64,000 nucleotides of DNA from Allodiplogaster sudhausi (lineage: Eukaryota; Nematoda; Chromadorea; Rhabditida; Diplogasteridae), in contig CALZFC010000251.1 in assembly GCA_945643635.1 (NCBI GenBank), positions 1,831,001 through 1,895,000 of the forward strand, written 5' to 3'. Positions 44,695-56,383 of this stretch are shown one piece after another. Position 1 is the first letter of the stretch. Every line of letters begins with the position of its first letter. The notes below the pieces were generated by a model. That model was not told the origin of the DNA, did not search any database, and was given only the letters and a program-made list of their open reading frames with translations. The position numbers and the translations under genes are program-made.

Positions 44695-47238
44695 ATGCGG
44701 AGAAGCGCAGAAGTCTTACGGCGACTCTCGTCTCTGAAGACGGCGATATCGAAGGAGAGCACAGAGGTGGCGTGGAGGACTCTGCAAGGTGCGGGACGGG
44801 GGGGGGGGGATTTTTTTTATATTTAATTTTAAACTATTTTAGACTAAAGAGAAATAGCAAATTTGTGTTAAACAACAGTCGAAAAGATTCTTAGAATCAT
44901 CATTCTTCTTGGGTGGCTAATATAGGAAGCATAGCAGGACAAACCACCTGTTTAATTTAAGAGAGCCTCTCAGTAAGGCTCCAGTAGGCAATGCCCTAGA
45001 TGCAAGATGGTCTATCCAAACATTGAGAATGTGCTCAGGCATGACCAAGGACTTCTCTATTAACTTTTTGGGAAAATTTTATTTTTATAAAAAATTTCTT
45101 TCCAGGAACACCTAAATATGTGCTCAAATTTTGAAAACTCATATCGTGCTTTAAACTCAACATATTTCGATTTTCTTTTTTTCTTTCGATTTCTCGTCGA
45201 ATGCTTAACAAAAAGTACCTCAGGACTTTTTCGAAAATTTTAATTTTTGTTGTTTAATTTTGTCATGAATAATTTTTTTTCATGATTTTTCGTCCGTTGA
45301 GTACCTAAACCTCATTTGTGCGTGGGATTTTTATTTCAGATTAAAGAGCAAGAAAAACTGTACAATATGGGGTCTGAATCAAGTTCAACGTCTTTCCCCC
45401 AAGCCCCGAAAAAGTTAAGCGAATACGAGCAACTCTCACCATGGCGATTTTCTAAGGCGGCTACAGCGTGAAAAATTTGAATATTCCGCAAAAGATAAAT
45501 AGACAGTTGAATTCAGCACCTCATTTTCTACAATAATATGGCTATGAAATTTTCATTCAAAGCTTGTTTTATTGATGAAATCGTAAAAATTCAATTTTCA
45601 ATCATTTTGGAAAATGGATGAAAACCTATTTCATGGCATTTAGCGCGCGTAATCTTGCGGAAAACAAAATGCGTGTAGCTGTATCTTGTAGAGCAGAAAA
45701 TTCTACGCAACATATATTCTCGATCGGTTATCTCGAGTTCCCCCTTGCTCCGAAAAGTTTATTTCTAATTCACTGTCCGCGTAAAATTTTTCTTCGAGTG
45801 AGCTTTATAAATTCGTTAACTTTAGAAATAGCAGTTTTCGTGCAAAATAAAAAGCTTTCCCGAGTTCCTGGTATCGAATAACCCCTCTAAGCGAGATTTA
45901 GGGCAAAAATTTTTTTTCTTTTCACTGCTCATTTTGCCATATTTTTTTCGACTTTTGTCTGCCCATGGCGAAATGGGCTGTGAAAAGTAAAAAAAAATTT
46001 TGCCCCAAATCGCGCTTAGAGGGGTTATTCGATGCCAGGAACACGAGAAAGCTTGTTATTTTGCACGAAAACTACGATTTCTAAAGTTATAGCATTTATA
46101 AACCTCACCCGAAGAAAAATTTTGCTCGGACAATGAATTAGAAATAAACTTTTCGGAGCAAGGGGGAACTCGAGATAACCTATCGAGAATATATGTTGCG
46201 TAGAATTTTCTGCTCTACAAGATACAGCTACACGCATTTTGTTTTCCGCGAGATTACGCGCGCTAAATGCCATGAAATAGGTTTTTATCCATTTTCCAAA
46301 ATGATTGAAAATTGAATTTTCACGATTTAATCAATAAGCTTGTTAGCTTTGTATGAAAATTTCATAGCCATATTATTGTAGAAAATGAGGTGCTGAATTC
46401 AACTGTCTATTTATCTTTTGCGGAATATTCAAATTTTTCACGCTGTAGCCGCCTTTGAAAATCGCCATGGTGAGAGTTGCTCGTATTCGCTTAACTTTTT
46501 CGGGGCTTGGGGGAAAGACGTTGAACTTGATTCAGACCCCATATTGTACAGTTTTTCTTGCTCGTTAATCTGAAATAAAAATCCCACGCACAAATGAGGT
46601 TTAGGTGCTCAACGGACGAAAAATCATGAAAAAAAATTATTCGCGCCAAAATTAAACAACACAAATTAAAATTTTCGAAAAAAGTCCTGAGGTACTTTTT
46701 ATTAAGCATTCGACGAGAAATCGAAAGAAAAAAAGAAAATCAAAAAATGTTGAGTTTAAAGCACGATATGAATTTTCAAAATTTGAGCACATATTTAGGT
46801 GTTCCTGGAAAGAAAATTTTTATAAAAATAAAATTTTTCCAAAAAGTTAATAGAGAACTCCTTGGTCATGCCTGACCACATTCTCAATGTTTGGATCCAA
46901 CATCTTTCATCTAGGGCAGACCAGTATGGACCTCTCCTTGAGTCTTACAGAGAGGCTCTCTTAAGAGTTAACGAGTTGTACTGTTGAAAGAGGGGGATGT
47001 TCTAAATGATAACACATATCATGTTATATTTGTTTGTTAAATTTGTAGGTTTGATTTTTTATGGAACCCTCTCTTACAATCCCGCTTCTCTCTCCCTCTA
47101 CAGAGAGAGGGGCAGAGAGAGCACCTCTCTCTCTCTGTCTCTCTCTCTCTCTCTTCATTCTCTTTCTCATTCGCTTTCTCTCTCTTCCTTCTCTCTCTCT
47201 CTCATTCGCTCTCTCCTCTCTCTCTCGTTCGCTCTCTC

Positions 47239-47270
<32 letters not shown>

Positions 47271-47271
47271 T

Positions 47272-47314
<43 letters not shown>

Positions 47315-48574
47315 CTCTCTTTCTGTTTCAGAGTCACGTCCCTTCTGCCGGCCATTTTCCTCGCACTCCACGGTGTCAGTACCTAATGAAGACTCAAAAG
47401 CGGAGAAGAGAAGTGAGCGAAGATTGGAAGAAGACCAAGACACTTCCTCAAATGCCGCCGTGAAGAGTGAGCCTATGGATGGAGAGAAGACATCTCCTTC
47501 AAGTAGTTATGGTTAGAGTGCCCTTTTTCGTCACAAAAAAAATTTTTATTTTATAGAGAAAAATTTTTCATATAAAATATGAAAGTTTTCTCCATAAAAT
47601 AAGAAGTGTATGTATGCATAGTCTACTTAAAAAAATGTTTCATTTGGATAGCAGAGATACGCTTTAGCAATTAGCTCGAAATTTTCGTTTAAATAATTCA
47701 TTTTATTTTTATTAGATTAGTTTTTTTATTAGACGGAAAGCGCGATCTGCCTTCGCGTCCCATGCCGGGAGAAGAGGATCTCTCCACCCTTCCGCCATAT
47801 CGAGAAAGTTTCGAGCTACCACGAGCATTTGACTTTCGAACATGGTATGATTTTTAAATTTTTAAAATAATAATTTAATGGATTAATTTTCTCGTAAACT
47901 TTTGTTGATAAAATTTGTAATTGTAATTTTTGTACAAATAATAGAGAGTTATGAAAATTGTGGAGAAAAAAATTTGAGAATTTTTTTAACTTGCCTATTG
48001 AAATAGAATAAAATTGTTGTATATGTATATTGAATGAAAATCTTTGTATCTCCTTAATAATTTATACTTACCTACTAAAAAAAGTAAAAAATAATAATTG
48101 TCTCTCCACACAAGGTTCCCGATGCACATGTCAGTCCAGCTCAAAGTGATGGAGGGAAAGCTGCGGACGGTGGATCTCATCATTGAGGTTGGTTCTTAAT
48201 TTGTCACTCAAAGTTATTCTTGATGTGAAGGGCCGCTGGCTTTGTGCAAATAAATAGTTTATTAACGTTTTTAACAAATAGCTATATATGTACATATGTA
48301 TATATTTATATATTTATTTATGTATTTATTTGCTTAATTATGTAGTTATTTAGTGAATTAATATGTATATGCAAATAAAGGTGCACGACGCGCGTCTGCC
48401 GCTGAGCGGGCGGAATCCGCAGTTCTGCACGCAACTCGCAGCGATTCGACCGCATATTCTGGTGCTGAACAAGATGGATCTCATCGACATGAGGAAGTAC
48501 AGGTCAGGAGGAGAGAGACTTCTATGAGACGAAGGGGGCTGTTTGGAGGAACTAGTGAATCTCTCCCTATCTGT

Positions 48575-48668
<94 letters not shown>

Positions 48669-49282
48669 TCTTTCTCTGTCATTCGCTCTCTCTCTCTCTC
48701 TCGTTTCTCTCTCGCTATCTAGCTCTCTCACTTTCTTCCACTCTCTCTCTCTATGTGTCTGTTTCATGGAGCCTTCCTTCCTCCCCCACGCTGCTTTTGG
48801 AGGAAGATGGTATATGTGAAGACTGGACCAAATTCTATGCCTGAAATTGTCTTCATTCAGCGCATTTATATTGCCCCGTGGTTTTCTTTAACACAAAGGT
48901 GGATATATCTTGTCGCATCCTTCTACCACTGTTGGTTGTGGCGTGTTGCTTTCAATGAAGAAACATTGTGTTAATTAAACAACTTAAGAAGTATATAATT
49001 GTATAGCAGTTTAAATGCGAAATTAGTAAAACAACAATATTAGAATACCTAGGCAACCGATTGAACTATATTGGATAAATGAATAAATTGTATATAAAAT
49101 CTATAAAAACAAAATAAGAAACACCATTAAACTGCCTAGGCAACCAATCGAGGATTACTACGCGAGCCACGGGAATCCGCGAATTGTGTGGACGGACTGC
49201 AGACGCAGACTGCCGAAGGTTTTTTAATTATTTTTTTCATGTTCTTCTGCGAGAAATAATTCAAATAACTCTTTCCCGTTAT

Positions 49283-49326
<44 letters not shown>

Positions 49327-49383
49327 ATTTCTCTCTCTCTCTCTCTCTCTCTTTCACCATCATAGTTGCTTATTGCTTATTAT

Positions 49384-49433
<50 letters not shown>

Positions 49434-51292
49434 TGATGTACCGCCAAAATGGCCGATTTGGAACGCAGCGCGCGCAATGTTCCAATCAGCACGCAAGTCA
49501 TAGATCGATGGCAACGAAAGGATATGAAAAGAACCTTATATATTCAGATTCGTCTTCTTTTGCCACATACAGCACACTATAATTGAGGGTAAATTGGGAA
49601 AGTTTTGAGGGTCAAAATGAGGCTCAAAGATTAGAGCTCGGCGCCATACAAAAATTTCAAAATCATTTTACTCCTTTCCAACTCGAATTTTAAATGAAGT
49701 AATAGTTGTGCTGTATATGGAATGCCATTTACTTTTCAATAAAAAAAGAATCAATATGGTCTAAGGTGTCTGTAAAGAGATATTTAATGCGTGCTGATTG
49801 GAACATATCGGCCATTTTGGAGGAACATCACTGTATATATATCGTGTCCAACTTGATGACTTTACTTGGCAACAAAATGTTTGTTCAACTTCTACATGAA
49901 TTGTAGGCAATCATGGATCTCCGCTCGTGTATGTTGGAGATGCTGAGGAGCGAGCCGCGCTTTAATCGAACCACCAAGACGGAGTACCAGGTAAGGGAGA
50001 GAAAGAGAGAGAGAGTTGGGTAACCAGGGAAAGGAATTCGGAGTTCCTGAATCAGGGCCGTACAATACAGTTGTCATAGAAGCTCAAACCTACAGTATAC
50101 ATTTAGCGCTCATTTCTATCTTGTAATACAATTACACTTATAAAGATGTACACAGTATGACAACAAATTCGGAAGTTTCATTTGCAAACCCGAAGAAATA
50201 CTGGAAAGCAATTTTCGCTAGCACAAATAGAAGAGAGAATAATTATTTTGAGACGAGAAAAGAGTAGAATTCGAAGGATAAGTTAACTTTATGGTTAGAA
50301 AAAAAGAATAAAGAATAGTTATGTTGGGAGAAGCATAGAATTCGAGAGATAATTACACAGTTTGTTTTGTTTTAGATGGTTGTAGAAATAAAGATAAAAT
50401 GTAATCCAAGAAATTAAGGTGATGGTCGTGGGGATTCCGAACGTGGGGAAGTCTTCTCTCATAAATTCGCTTCGCTCCACGAATCTTGGCATCAAGAAAA
50501 GCGCTGTTGTTGAAGGTTTTTATTCTTTTTTTTATTGTGTATGTGATTTAGTATACCATACAGGTTAATTTCCTTTTCCGAACTTTATAAAACCGAAGTT
50601 TATTTTTCTCTCCACTGCCTTTATCTCTTCCTTCTCTCTCTCCATCCTTCTCTCTATCTATCATCTGTTCGCTGTTTCTCTCTTTCTTTCTCGCTTTCTC
50701 TCACTCTCTCTCTTCTCTCTTATCTGTTCGTTGTTTCTCTCTCTCTCTCTCTCCTGTTTCTTTCTCCTCTCTCATGCTCTTCTACGTCATTCTTTTCCAT
50801 TATCACGGTTAAATCGCAATAATAACTTTTAAATAGCTCTGACTGTAAATATTTTCGGTGCGCGTCCGGGTGTCACAGTCCGAGTGCAGAATCGAGTTCG
50901 CATCCTGGATCGGCCTCCCGTGTACATCCTGGACACTCCGGTGTTCTTCAACCCAGGTACTATTTGGTGTTATTATTAATATCATTTCATTATTATTATT
51001 CCTATTATTGTCTGTTTAATTGAGATAAGTTGTTTTCTCTCAAAAGCGAGTCTGTTTTGTTAGCGAAAATATTGCAACAGATTGTTCTGATTATTCTGAT
51101 CGTTGTTCGTGTGGTCCAAATTTTCCCAGCTTTTTTTGGACATTTTGAAATTGTTGAAATTTCAGACACAAATGCGTTGATGAGGCGATGAAACTTGCGC
51201 TCTGCGATCTGATTCTCGAGAGTGCAACGGAACCACGATTGGTGGCAGACTACTTGCTGTATTATATGAATAGGTTAGGAGGGAAGAGAGAA

Positions 51293-51334
<42 letters not shown>

Positions 51335-51849
51335 TCAGAGAGAGAGAGAGAGAGAGAGGGGAATGGGAGAGGGAGAGATGGAGAGAGAGAGGAGAGAAAT
51401 TTACAGAGCTTCTAAAATGAGATAAGATATTAAATTGTATTATTTAATTTAATGAAAATAATAATGTTTTTCTTCTCCTTCTCAGAACGGGCGACACGTC
51501 GTACCTCGGCCTGCTCGGCCTGCCACGAGAGACGCAGCCAATCGATGACATTGACGAGCTCATGAAGAGAGTCTGCGCAGCCAAGGACATGAGGGTCAAG
51601 AGACACATCCCGGCACAGGGATATGTGGATAGGTGAGGGGGAGAGAGAGGGTGAGAGAGGTATACGGGGAGGAGAGATGTTAGATAGAACGCCATAATCA
51701 AATTTAGTCTTCAAAACATTTGTAAAATTTAGCTTCATTTTTTAAGGTGGGATTTCGAAGGAGCGACCAAGATGTTTCTGTCGATGTTCCGCGAGGGAAA
51801 ACTGTCTGATCATTGCCTGGATAAGGAGCTGCTGCTCCCTTACATGTGA
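44695..51849 (+). CDS. MTG1: MTG1, mitochondrial ribosome-associated GTPase 1
   Basis: Circularly permuted GTPase for mitochondrial large-subunit assembly. Twelve exons: 44695-44788, 47332-47511, 47733-47844, 48115-48187, 48381-48502, 49140-49218, 49907-49990, 50419-50515, 50837-50956, 51166-51273, 51486-51632, 51747-51849; about 437 residues. Permuted motif order is clear: NKMD (G4, about residue 183), GIPNVGKSS (G1, about 253), PGVT (G2, about 291), LDTP (G3, about 312). Also FPMHM...LRTVDLIIEVHDARLPLSGRNP and the C-terminal ADYLLYYMN. At 50938-50942 the G3 glycine is lost through a missing base: ACTCCGGTG reads P-V, whereas one more G would give the usual DTPGV and match the phase of exon 10. 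The first 128 residues (Arg-rich start, then Ser/Glu-rich) exceed human MTG1 and may include a presequence. Decayed copies of exons 1-3 lie at 55-56 kb. Confidence 0.9.
44956..46967. mobile_element. 2.0-kb near-perfect palindrome in MTG1 intron 1
   Basis: Arms of about 1 kb (44956-45944 and 45968-46967) separated by roughly 23 bp. Outer ends TTAAGAGAGCCTCTC / GAGAGGCTCTCTTAA; the inner palindrome is around ATTTTGCCAT and ATGGCGAAAT. Arms differ at a few percent of sites and by short end differences. No transposase. The decayed MTG1 copy at 55.9-56.0 kb has the flanking sequences (AAACCACCTG; CTGTTGAAAG) without it. Confidence 0.9.
47110..47331 (+). repeat. (CT)n before MTG1 exon 2
   Basis: About 220 bp of CT repeat ending at the acceptor TTTCAG. 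It evidently supplies the polypyrimidine tract. Confidence 0.9.
48576..48667 (+). repeat. Compound (CT)n(AT)n microsatellite in MTG1 intron 5
   Basis: Uninterrupted CT then AT repeat, about 90 bp, followed by more CT. Translations of it (YIYIYI, RERERE) are not proteins. Confidence 0.95.
49431..49833. mobile_element. 403-bp CAGTG MITE with TA target duplication
   Basis: Terminal inverted repeats start CAGTGATGTACCGCCAAAAT and, at the other end, CAGTGATGTTCCTCCAAAAT; both continue GGCCGAT. A second inverted pair, TTCCAATCAGCACGC, lies just inside. TA dinucleotides flank both ends within an (AT)n run, in keeping with Tc1/mariner-type insertion. No coding capacity. A truncated relative lies at 2322. 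Confidence 0.85.
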
Positions 51850-52625
51850 TGGTATTGTTAGAACATTCTTATTGTTAGAAGCGGTGTTATGATAATATAC
51901 CGTATTCCTCTAACACCTCTTAAGAAACGGTATTCTAATAAGAGTACCCCCTTCATTGGCTCACTGTAAAATTGAGAAGTGTCGGCACTTATATTCGTAA
52001 CTTTTTAAATTGTAATCTGCTTTGTTTACACGGTTAGCCTGTTTCTTATCGGGATATGTTGATTTGCGTAGTACTGCTCTCTGTTTCTTTCCCTTCTCTC
52101 TATCCCTCTCTCTCTCTCTCTCTCTCTCTCCCTCTGACCAGGGAGCTATAAATGTATTTTTTCGAGTGTAGGGTTTCTGACCATTTCCTGGTGAGTTAAA
52201 TTACGTGTTGCATTAGATCGCTTTCTTTGTATCATTTTGCTCACTTATTCAAAATATCTATGTTTGTTTGTTGCATGAATTTTGTACCCACAATTAACAT
52301 CGCATCACGACTCTCTGTTTGTGATAATTTTCCTGAATCGCGGGAAGTATAAATATTTAAAAGTTATTCTTTTCCTAAGAGGGGAATTGAAATATGTACA
52401 AATGTAAGAGGAACTATTGCGTTAGGAAAAAAAAGCAATCTTCGATCAAATCATTTTTTTCACTTTGCTCATGGACGAAGAAGACGATAAAAGATGCACA
52501 CTGAATGTTGAAGGCTTTGTGACGCCGGACGTTGAATTATTTCACTGAATTGCACAATGGTGTCTGTTTCCCATAAATTCGCTCTCTTTCTCTTTCTGTC
52601 TCCCTCGCTTTCTTTCCATCTCTCC

Positions 52626-52719
<94 letters not shown>

Positions 52720-53212
52720 TTTTGTCACTCTCTGTCTCTCGCTATCTCTGGCTCTCTTTATCTCCCTCCCTTTTGGGGCATTGAACTGTCGCGAACGAAT
52801 GAATGATCACTTTCCTTTGACAGTCTTTTATAAAATGAAGATAAGCGAAGGAAAACCGCAGGGAGAATCGTGAAAAAATTTGACGAAAATGATCCATCTG
52901 AAAAGAGATTCTCCGGAGAAAGTCTTTGAGTTGATCGTATATCTATCAATGTTCTTTTTTTACTCTTTTCCTTTCTCACTCTTTCTCGCTCTCTCTATCT
53001 CTCTCGTACATATGTACATATCAAACTGCGTTCTCCCAGAGGGCCGCTGCCCTCCTCTAAATATATAGACTAAACCTGATCTGATTCTCCTCCCTTTCAC
53101 TGAACATCGACTACTTTGCTATGCTGTCTAATTCGTAATAAACCTTGCCCGATTAACCGCATTTACACTCGCCCAACAATATGTGAGAATCCGGCACAGA
53201 TTTAAATGATGA
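51850..53212. other. MTG1 3' flank and CT tracts
   Basis: CT tracts at 52090-52135 and 52570-52760. Near 52140-52190 a short stretch (GTTTCTGACCATTTCCTGG) resembles part of MTG1 exon 12. From 52820 starts a block (GAAGATAAGCGAAGG, ATCTGAAAAGAGATTCTCCG) that recurs near 54795, 57600, 62810 and 63380. No live gene. Confidence 0.55.
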
Positions 53213-53488
53213 ACCAGCGATGTCAGGTGATTAAAAAAGCAATTTTCCGTTTCTTTTTTATCCAGGAAATACTTATGGGTTTTTAAACGATTTTTTTTCT
53301 TTTTGGATTAGGAATATCTAATTAATCTAAAATCAAAAATAATAATAATAATCAAAAATAATAATAAAATTGTGCAATGCTCGCGTGGGTAATCCTAATT
53401 GTAAGAGAATAAAAACCCTTAAAAAAAAATATTTCCTGGATAAAAAAGAAGCTGAAAATTGTTTATTTAAACACCTGACATCGCTGGT
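53213..53488. mobile_element. 276-bp MITE with long terminal inverted repeats
   Basis: Ends ACCAGCGATGTCAGGTG and CACCTGACATCGCTGGT; inverted similarity extends about 75 bp inward (TTTTTTATCCAGGAAATA / TATTTCCTGGATAAAAAA). The middle is AT-rich with (ATA)n. The target duplication is not clear. The paralogous block at 57.9-58.0 kb lacks it. Confidence 0.8.
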
Positions 53489-53859
53489 GCATCATTCTCC
53501 CTCATTTGGTTGCAAATGTAAAAGGAAGATACGCTGGAGAAAACCACCTCATTGAGATAAGAGTACAAAAGCCTTTTCCTGCTAAAAGTGTAGGAACTGT
53601 CTTCAAACTCGTGAAAGAATTATAAATTTCTTTGCTATATTTATTTATTTAGTTATTTTCTCTCTCCCATCATATCTCTGTCTTCTATCAATCACTTAAT
53701 CTTCCTCTTCTTCTCGCTATCTCCCTCACCCCTCTCTCCTTTTTACCTCTCTCCCCCTCTCTACAGAAAGAGAGAGCGAGAGAGAGAGAGAATATAGAAG
53801 TGGTGAACAGAAAGGTCAGATATAAGCCTAATGATTCGGATCAATGTCTCTTATGGTGC

Positions 53860-54110
53860 GAGGGGATTTTGATCAGCGAAGGATTGCACGAGGAACAGGT
53901 TTAATAGACACGTGCTCCGGGGAAAAAAGGATAAATTCCCATTACCTGAAAGCGTCAACTACTAACCATAAGAAGAGTGACAAGGAGGAGTCGAAGAGCG
54001 GAGTTGGAAAATACGCCGGAGGAGGGAGCCAGCAGAGCCGAAAATTGCGGTCCGCGGACTCGGCGGGCCACTCCGGAGCAGTCATGCAGAAATTAGGGGT
54101 TGGTTGTAGG
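53860..54110 (+). pseudogene. ELP4 debris, exons 2 and 6, copy 1
   Basis: 53874-53898 (CAGCGAAGGATTGCACGAGG, AACAG) matches the end of ELP4 exon 2, followed by intron-2 sequence. 53970-54105 matches exon 6 (GGACTCGGCGGGCCACTC, GGAGCAGTCATG) with frameshifts. Exons 3-5 are missing between them, so this is a rearranged copy. Confidence 0.8.
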
Positions 54111-54971
54111 TATTTCTTTTTTTATAAGAAAAAATTATTTAAAAAAAAATGTATGAAGATATAAAAGGTTGGTTACTAAAAATCTATTGTTTGATGCTTG
54201 TTTTTTTATAATACCTCTTTGGGGATTTGGACTATCGCAAGAATTTTTTAATCTGCATTAATTATTACAACATAAAAGTAGGATAATGCGACGAAGCACA
54301 TATAATTCTGTTTTTTTCTATCTGACAAAAAAATTAGTCGAATCAAGCTAAAAGTATTTGGATTGATAATTTATTTCTCAATATTCTTTTTTTACTCAAT
54401 TAATTTTTCACTTAATTAATTACTATATACAAATTCCGTTCCCACTCTCTCCCACTCTCTTGCTCTCTCTCTCTATTTCCTTCTCACTCACTTGTTCTCT
54501 CTCTCTCTTTCTCTCTCCTTCACTTTCTCTCTTTCTCACAACTCTCTATCCTCGGCCTTCCCGGCCCCATGTTCCACCCAGATAATTCTTTAGGTTACCG
54601 TTTTTTTTACAGAGTCTCATCGTCAGACCTCATATCAAATTTTTGGACTATCGCATGCCTTTCCTTTTCTATCCGCAGAATCAGCACAGAAATAAGATAA
54701 CACCGCTAAAAATAAGCAATACCGTTTAATCGTTTCTATCGCAAGAAAGCACCACTGATTTCCATCACTTTTTATTTGACTGGCTGTTGTAAAAGGAAGA
54801 TAAGCGAAGGATAACCACCAGGAGCGCAGAGACAAAAAAGTAATAAATAACTGAAAAAAGCATTTGGATTGATAATACTTCTTTAATATTGATAATAATA
54901 TTTCTTTTTCCTTTCCTTTCCTCTCTCTCACTATTTTTCTCTCTCTGTATCTCTCTCTCTCTCTCTCTCTG

Positions 54972-55000
54972 TTTCAGAGTCGGGCCCCTTATGCGGGCCA
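54972..55000 (+). pseudogene. MTG1 exon 2 remnant
   Basis: CT tract and GTTTCAG then AGTCGGGCCCCTTATGCGGG CC, matching the first 29 bases of MTG1 exon 2, cut off by a GA tract. Confidence 0.6.
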
Positions 55001-55001
55001 T

Positions 55002-55032
<31 letters not shown>

Positions 55033-55109
55033 ATATGGAAGTGGACAAAAGAAAGTCAAATATAAGCATTATGATTCAGGGCTATACAGTGGTCATCTCT
55101 CATATGGTG

Positions 55110-55410
55110 TGCAAATGTGTGGGGATTTTGATAAGCGAAGGATTGCGCGAGGAACAGGTTTAATAGACACGTTTTCGGCGAGAAAAGGGATAAATTAGGA
55201 AAAAACCATTTTTATTCGGCATTTATCCCTTTTCCAGAAAGCGTCAAATACCAAGAAGAGTAAGAAGGAGGAGTCAAAGAGAGGAGAGGAGAGCGGAGAG
55301 GACGCCGGAGGAGCGAGTTAGAAGAACCGAAATTGCGATCCGCGGACTCGGCGGGCCACTCTCTAGCAGGCATACTGAGATGAGGGGTTCGTTGTTTGGT
55401 GTTTGTTTTT
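55110..55410 (+). pseudogene. ELP4 debris, exons 2 and 6, copy 2
   Basis: Same arrangement as the copy at 53.86 kb: exon 2 end near 55133-55157, intron-2 segment with GGCATTTATCCCTTTTCCAG at 55218, exon 6 remnant 55255-55390 (CGCGGACTCGGCGGGCCACTC). The two copies share the same internal deletion, so the fused exon 2-exon 6 unit duplicated after it formed. Confidence 0.8.
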
Positions 55411-55454
55411 TTTATAAGGAAAATTTCATTTAAAAAATTATGAAGAAATAATGG

Positions 55455-55637
55455 GTTGTCCTCTCTCCCTCTCTCCCCTCTCTCCTTCTCCATCTCTCTC
55501 TCTCTCTCTCTCGTTCTCTCTCACTCTCTCATTCTCTCTCTCTCTCTCTTCTTCTCTCTGCCCTCTCTCCTTCTCTCTCTTTCTCTCTCTCATTCTCTCT
55601 CGCTTCCTCTCTCTCTCCTTCTCTCTCTCTCTCTCCT

Positions 55638-55681
<44 letters not shown>

Positions 55682-55695
55682 ACTCCCCCTCTCTT
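55455..55695 (+). repeat. (CT)n-rich tract
   Basis: 240 bp of CT repeat leading into the decayed MTG1 exon 1. Confidence 0.9.
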
Positions 55696-55696
55696 T

Positions 55697-56100
55697 CTCT
55701 GCCTTACGGCGACTCTCGCTTCTCAAGGCGGCGTTATCGAAGAGCAAAACGAGGACAACAGATGTGGCATCGCGGACTCTGCAAGGTGGGAGAGGGTGGA
55801 TATTTTAGGGAGTTTTTTTTATTATTCATTTTTCATTCCAGGCCAAAGTGAGAGAGAGAACGAATAGATGCTTGTATAGTGGTCGAAAATATAATTTCTT
55901 ATTATCATCTTTCTCCTTCTTTATGTGGCTAATGAAGGAAGCTACGCAGCGAAAACCACCTGATGATGAAGAGGGCAAGAGCGCTGTTCTGTTGAAAGTG
56001 GGTGGAAATTTCGAAACAATAAGAGAAAATGTAGGTGCATGACCACCTTATCGAGAAAGCTTCGAGCTACCGCGAGCATTTGACTTTCGAATATGGTGTC
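55697..56100 (+). pseudogene. MTG1 debris, exon 1, intron 1, exon 3 (empty-site copy)
   Basis: Exon 1 remnant 55697-55788 (CTTACGGCGACTCTCG, GGACTCTGCAAGGTGGG), intron-1 sequence (GTGGCTAATGAAGGAAGC, AAACCACCTG, TCTGTTGAAAGTGGG), then exon 3 remnant 56044-56097 (CTTATCGAGAAAGCTTCGAG, GCATTTGACTTTCGAA). The 2-kb palindrome of the live gene is absent here. Confidence 0.82.
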
Positions 56101-56337
56101 GTAATTATAATGTATATAAAAAGAATGATCCGTTAATTTGCCATCGCGAAACATCGGCAGGAACATTTTTTGTCGAAGTCTCACCGGTGTTAGAAAAGTA
56201 GTAGAAATAATATTTTTTGTAGACTAATGTTAAGTTAGATTATCCTACTCTTTCTAACCTCTCTCCTGGTCGCATCCCTCTCATTTTCTTTCTCCCTCTT
56301 TAATTATGTACCATCACTGTCGCTCTCTCTCTCTCTT

Positions 56338-56383
<46 letters not shown>

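Noticed and set aside
45618..46273. Two facing 82-87 residue frames with almost the same peptide (NLAENKMRVAVSCRAENS)
   Set aside because: They are the two arms of one palindrome. Their differences are mostly amino-acid changing, so no coding constraint is seen.
47024..47443. Long Arg/Glu open frames (RERERE) opposite CT tracts
   Set aside because: Antisense translation of the same microsatellites; no conservation or start context.
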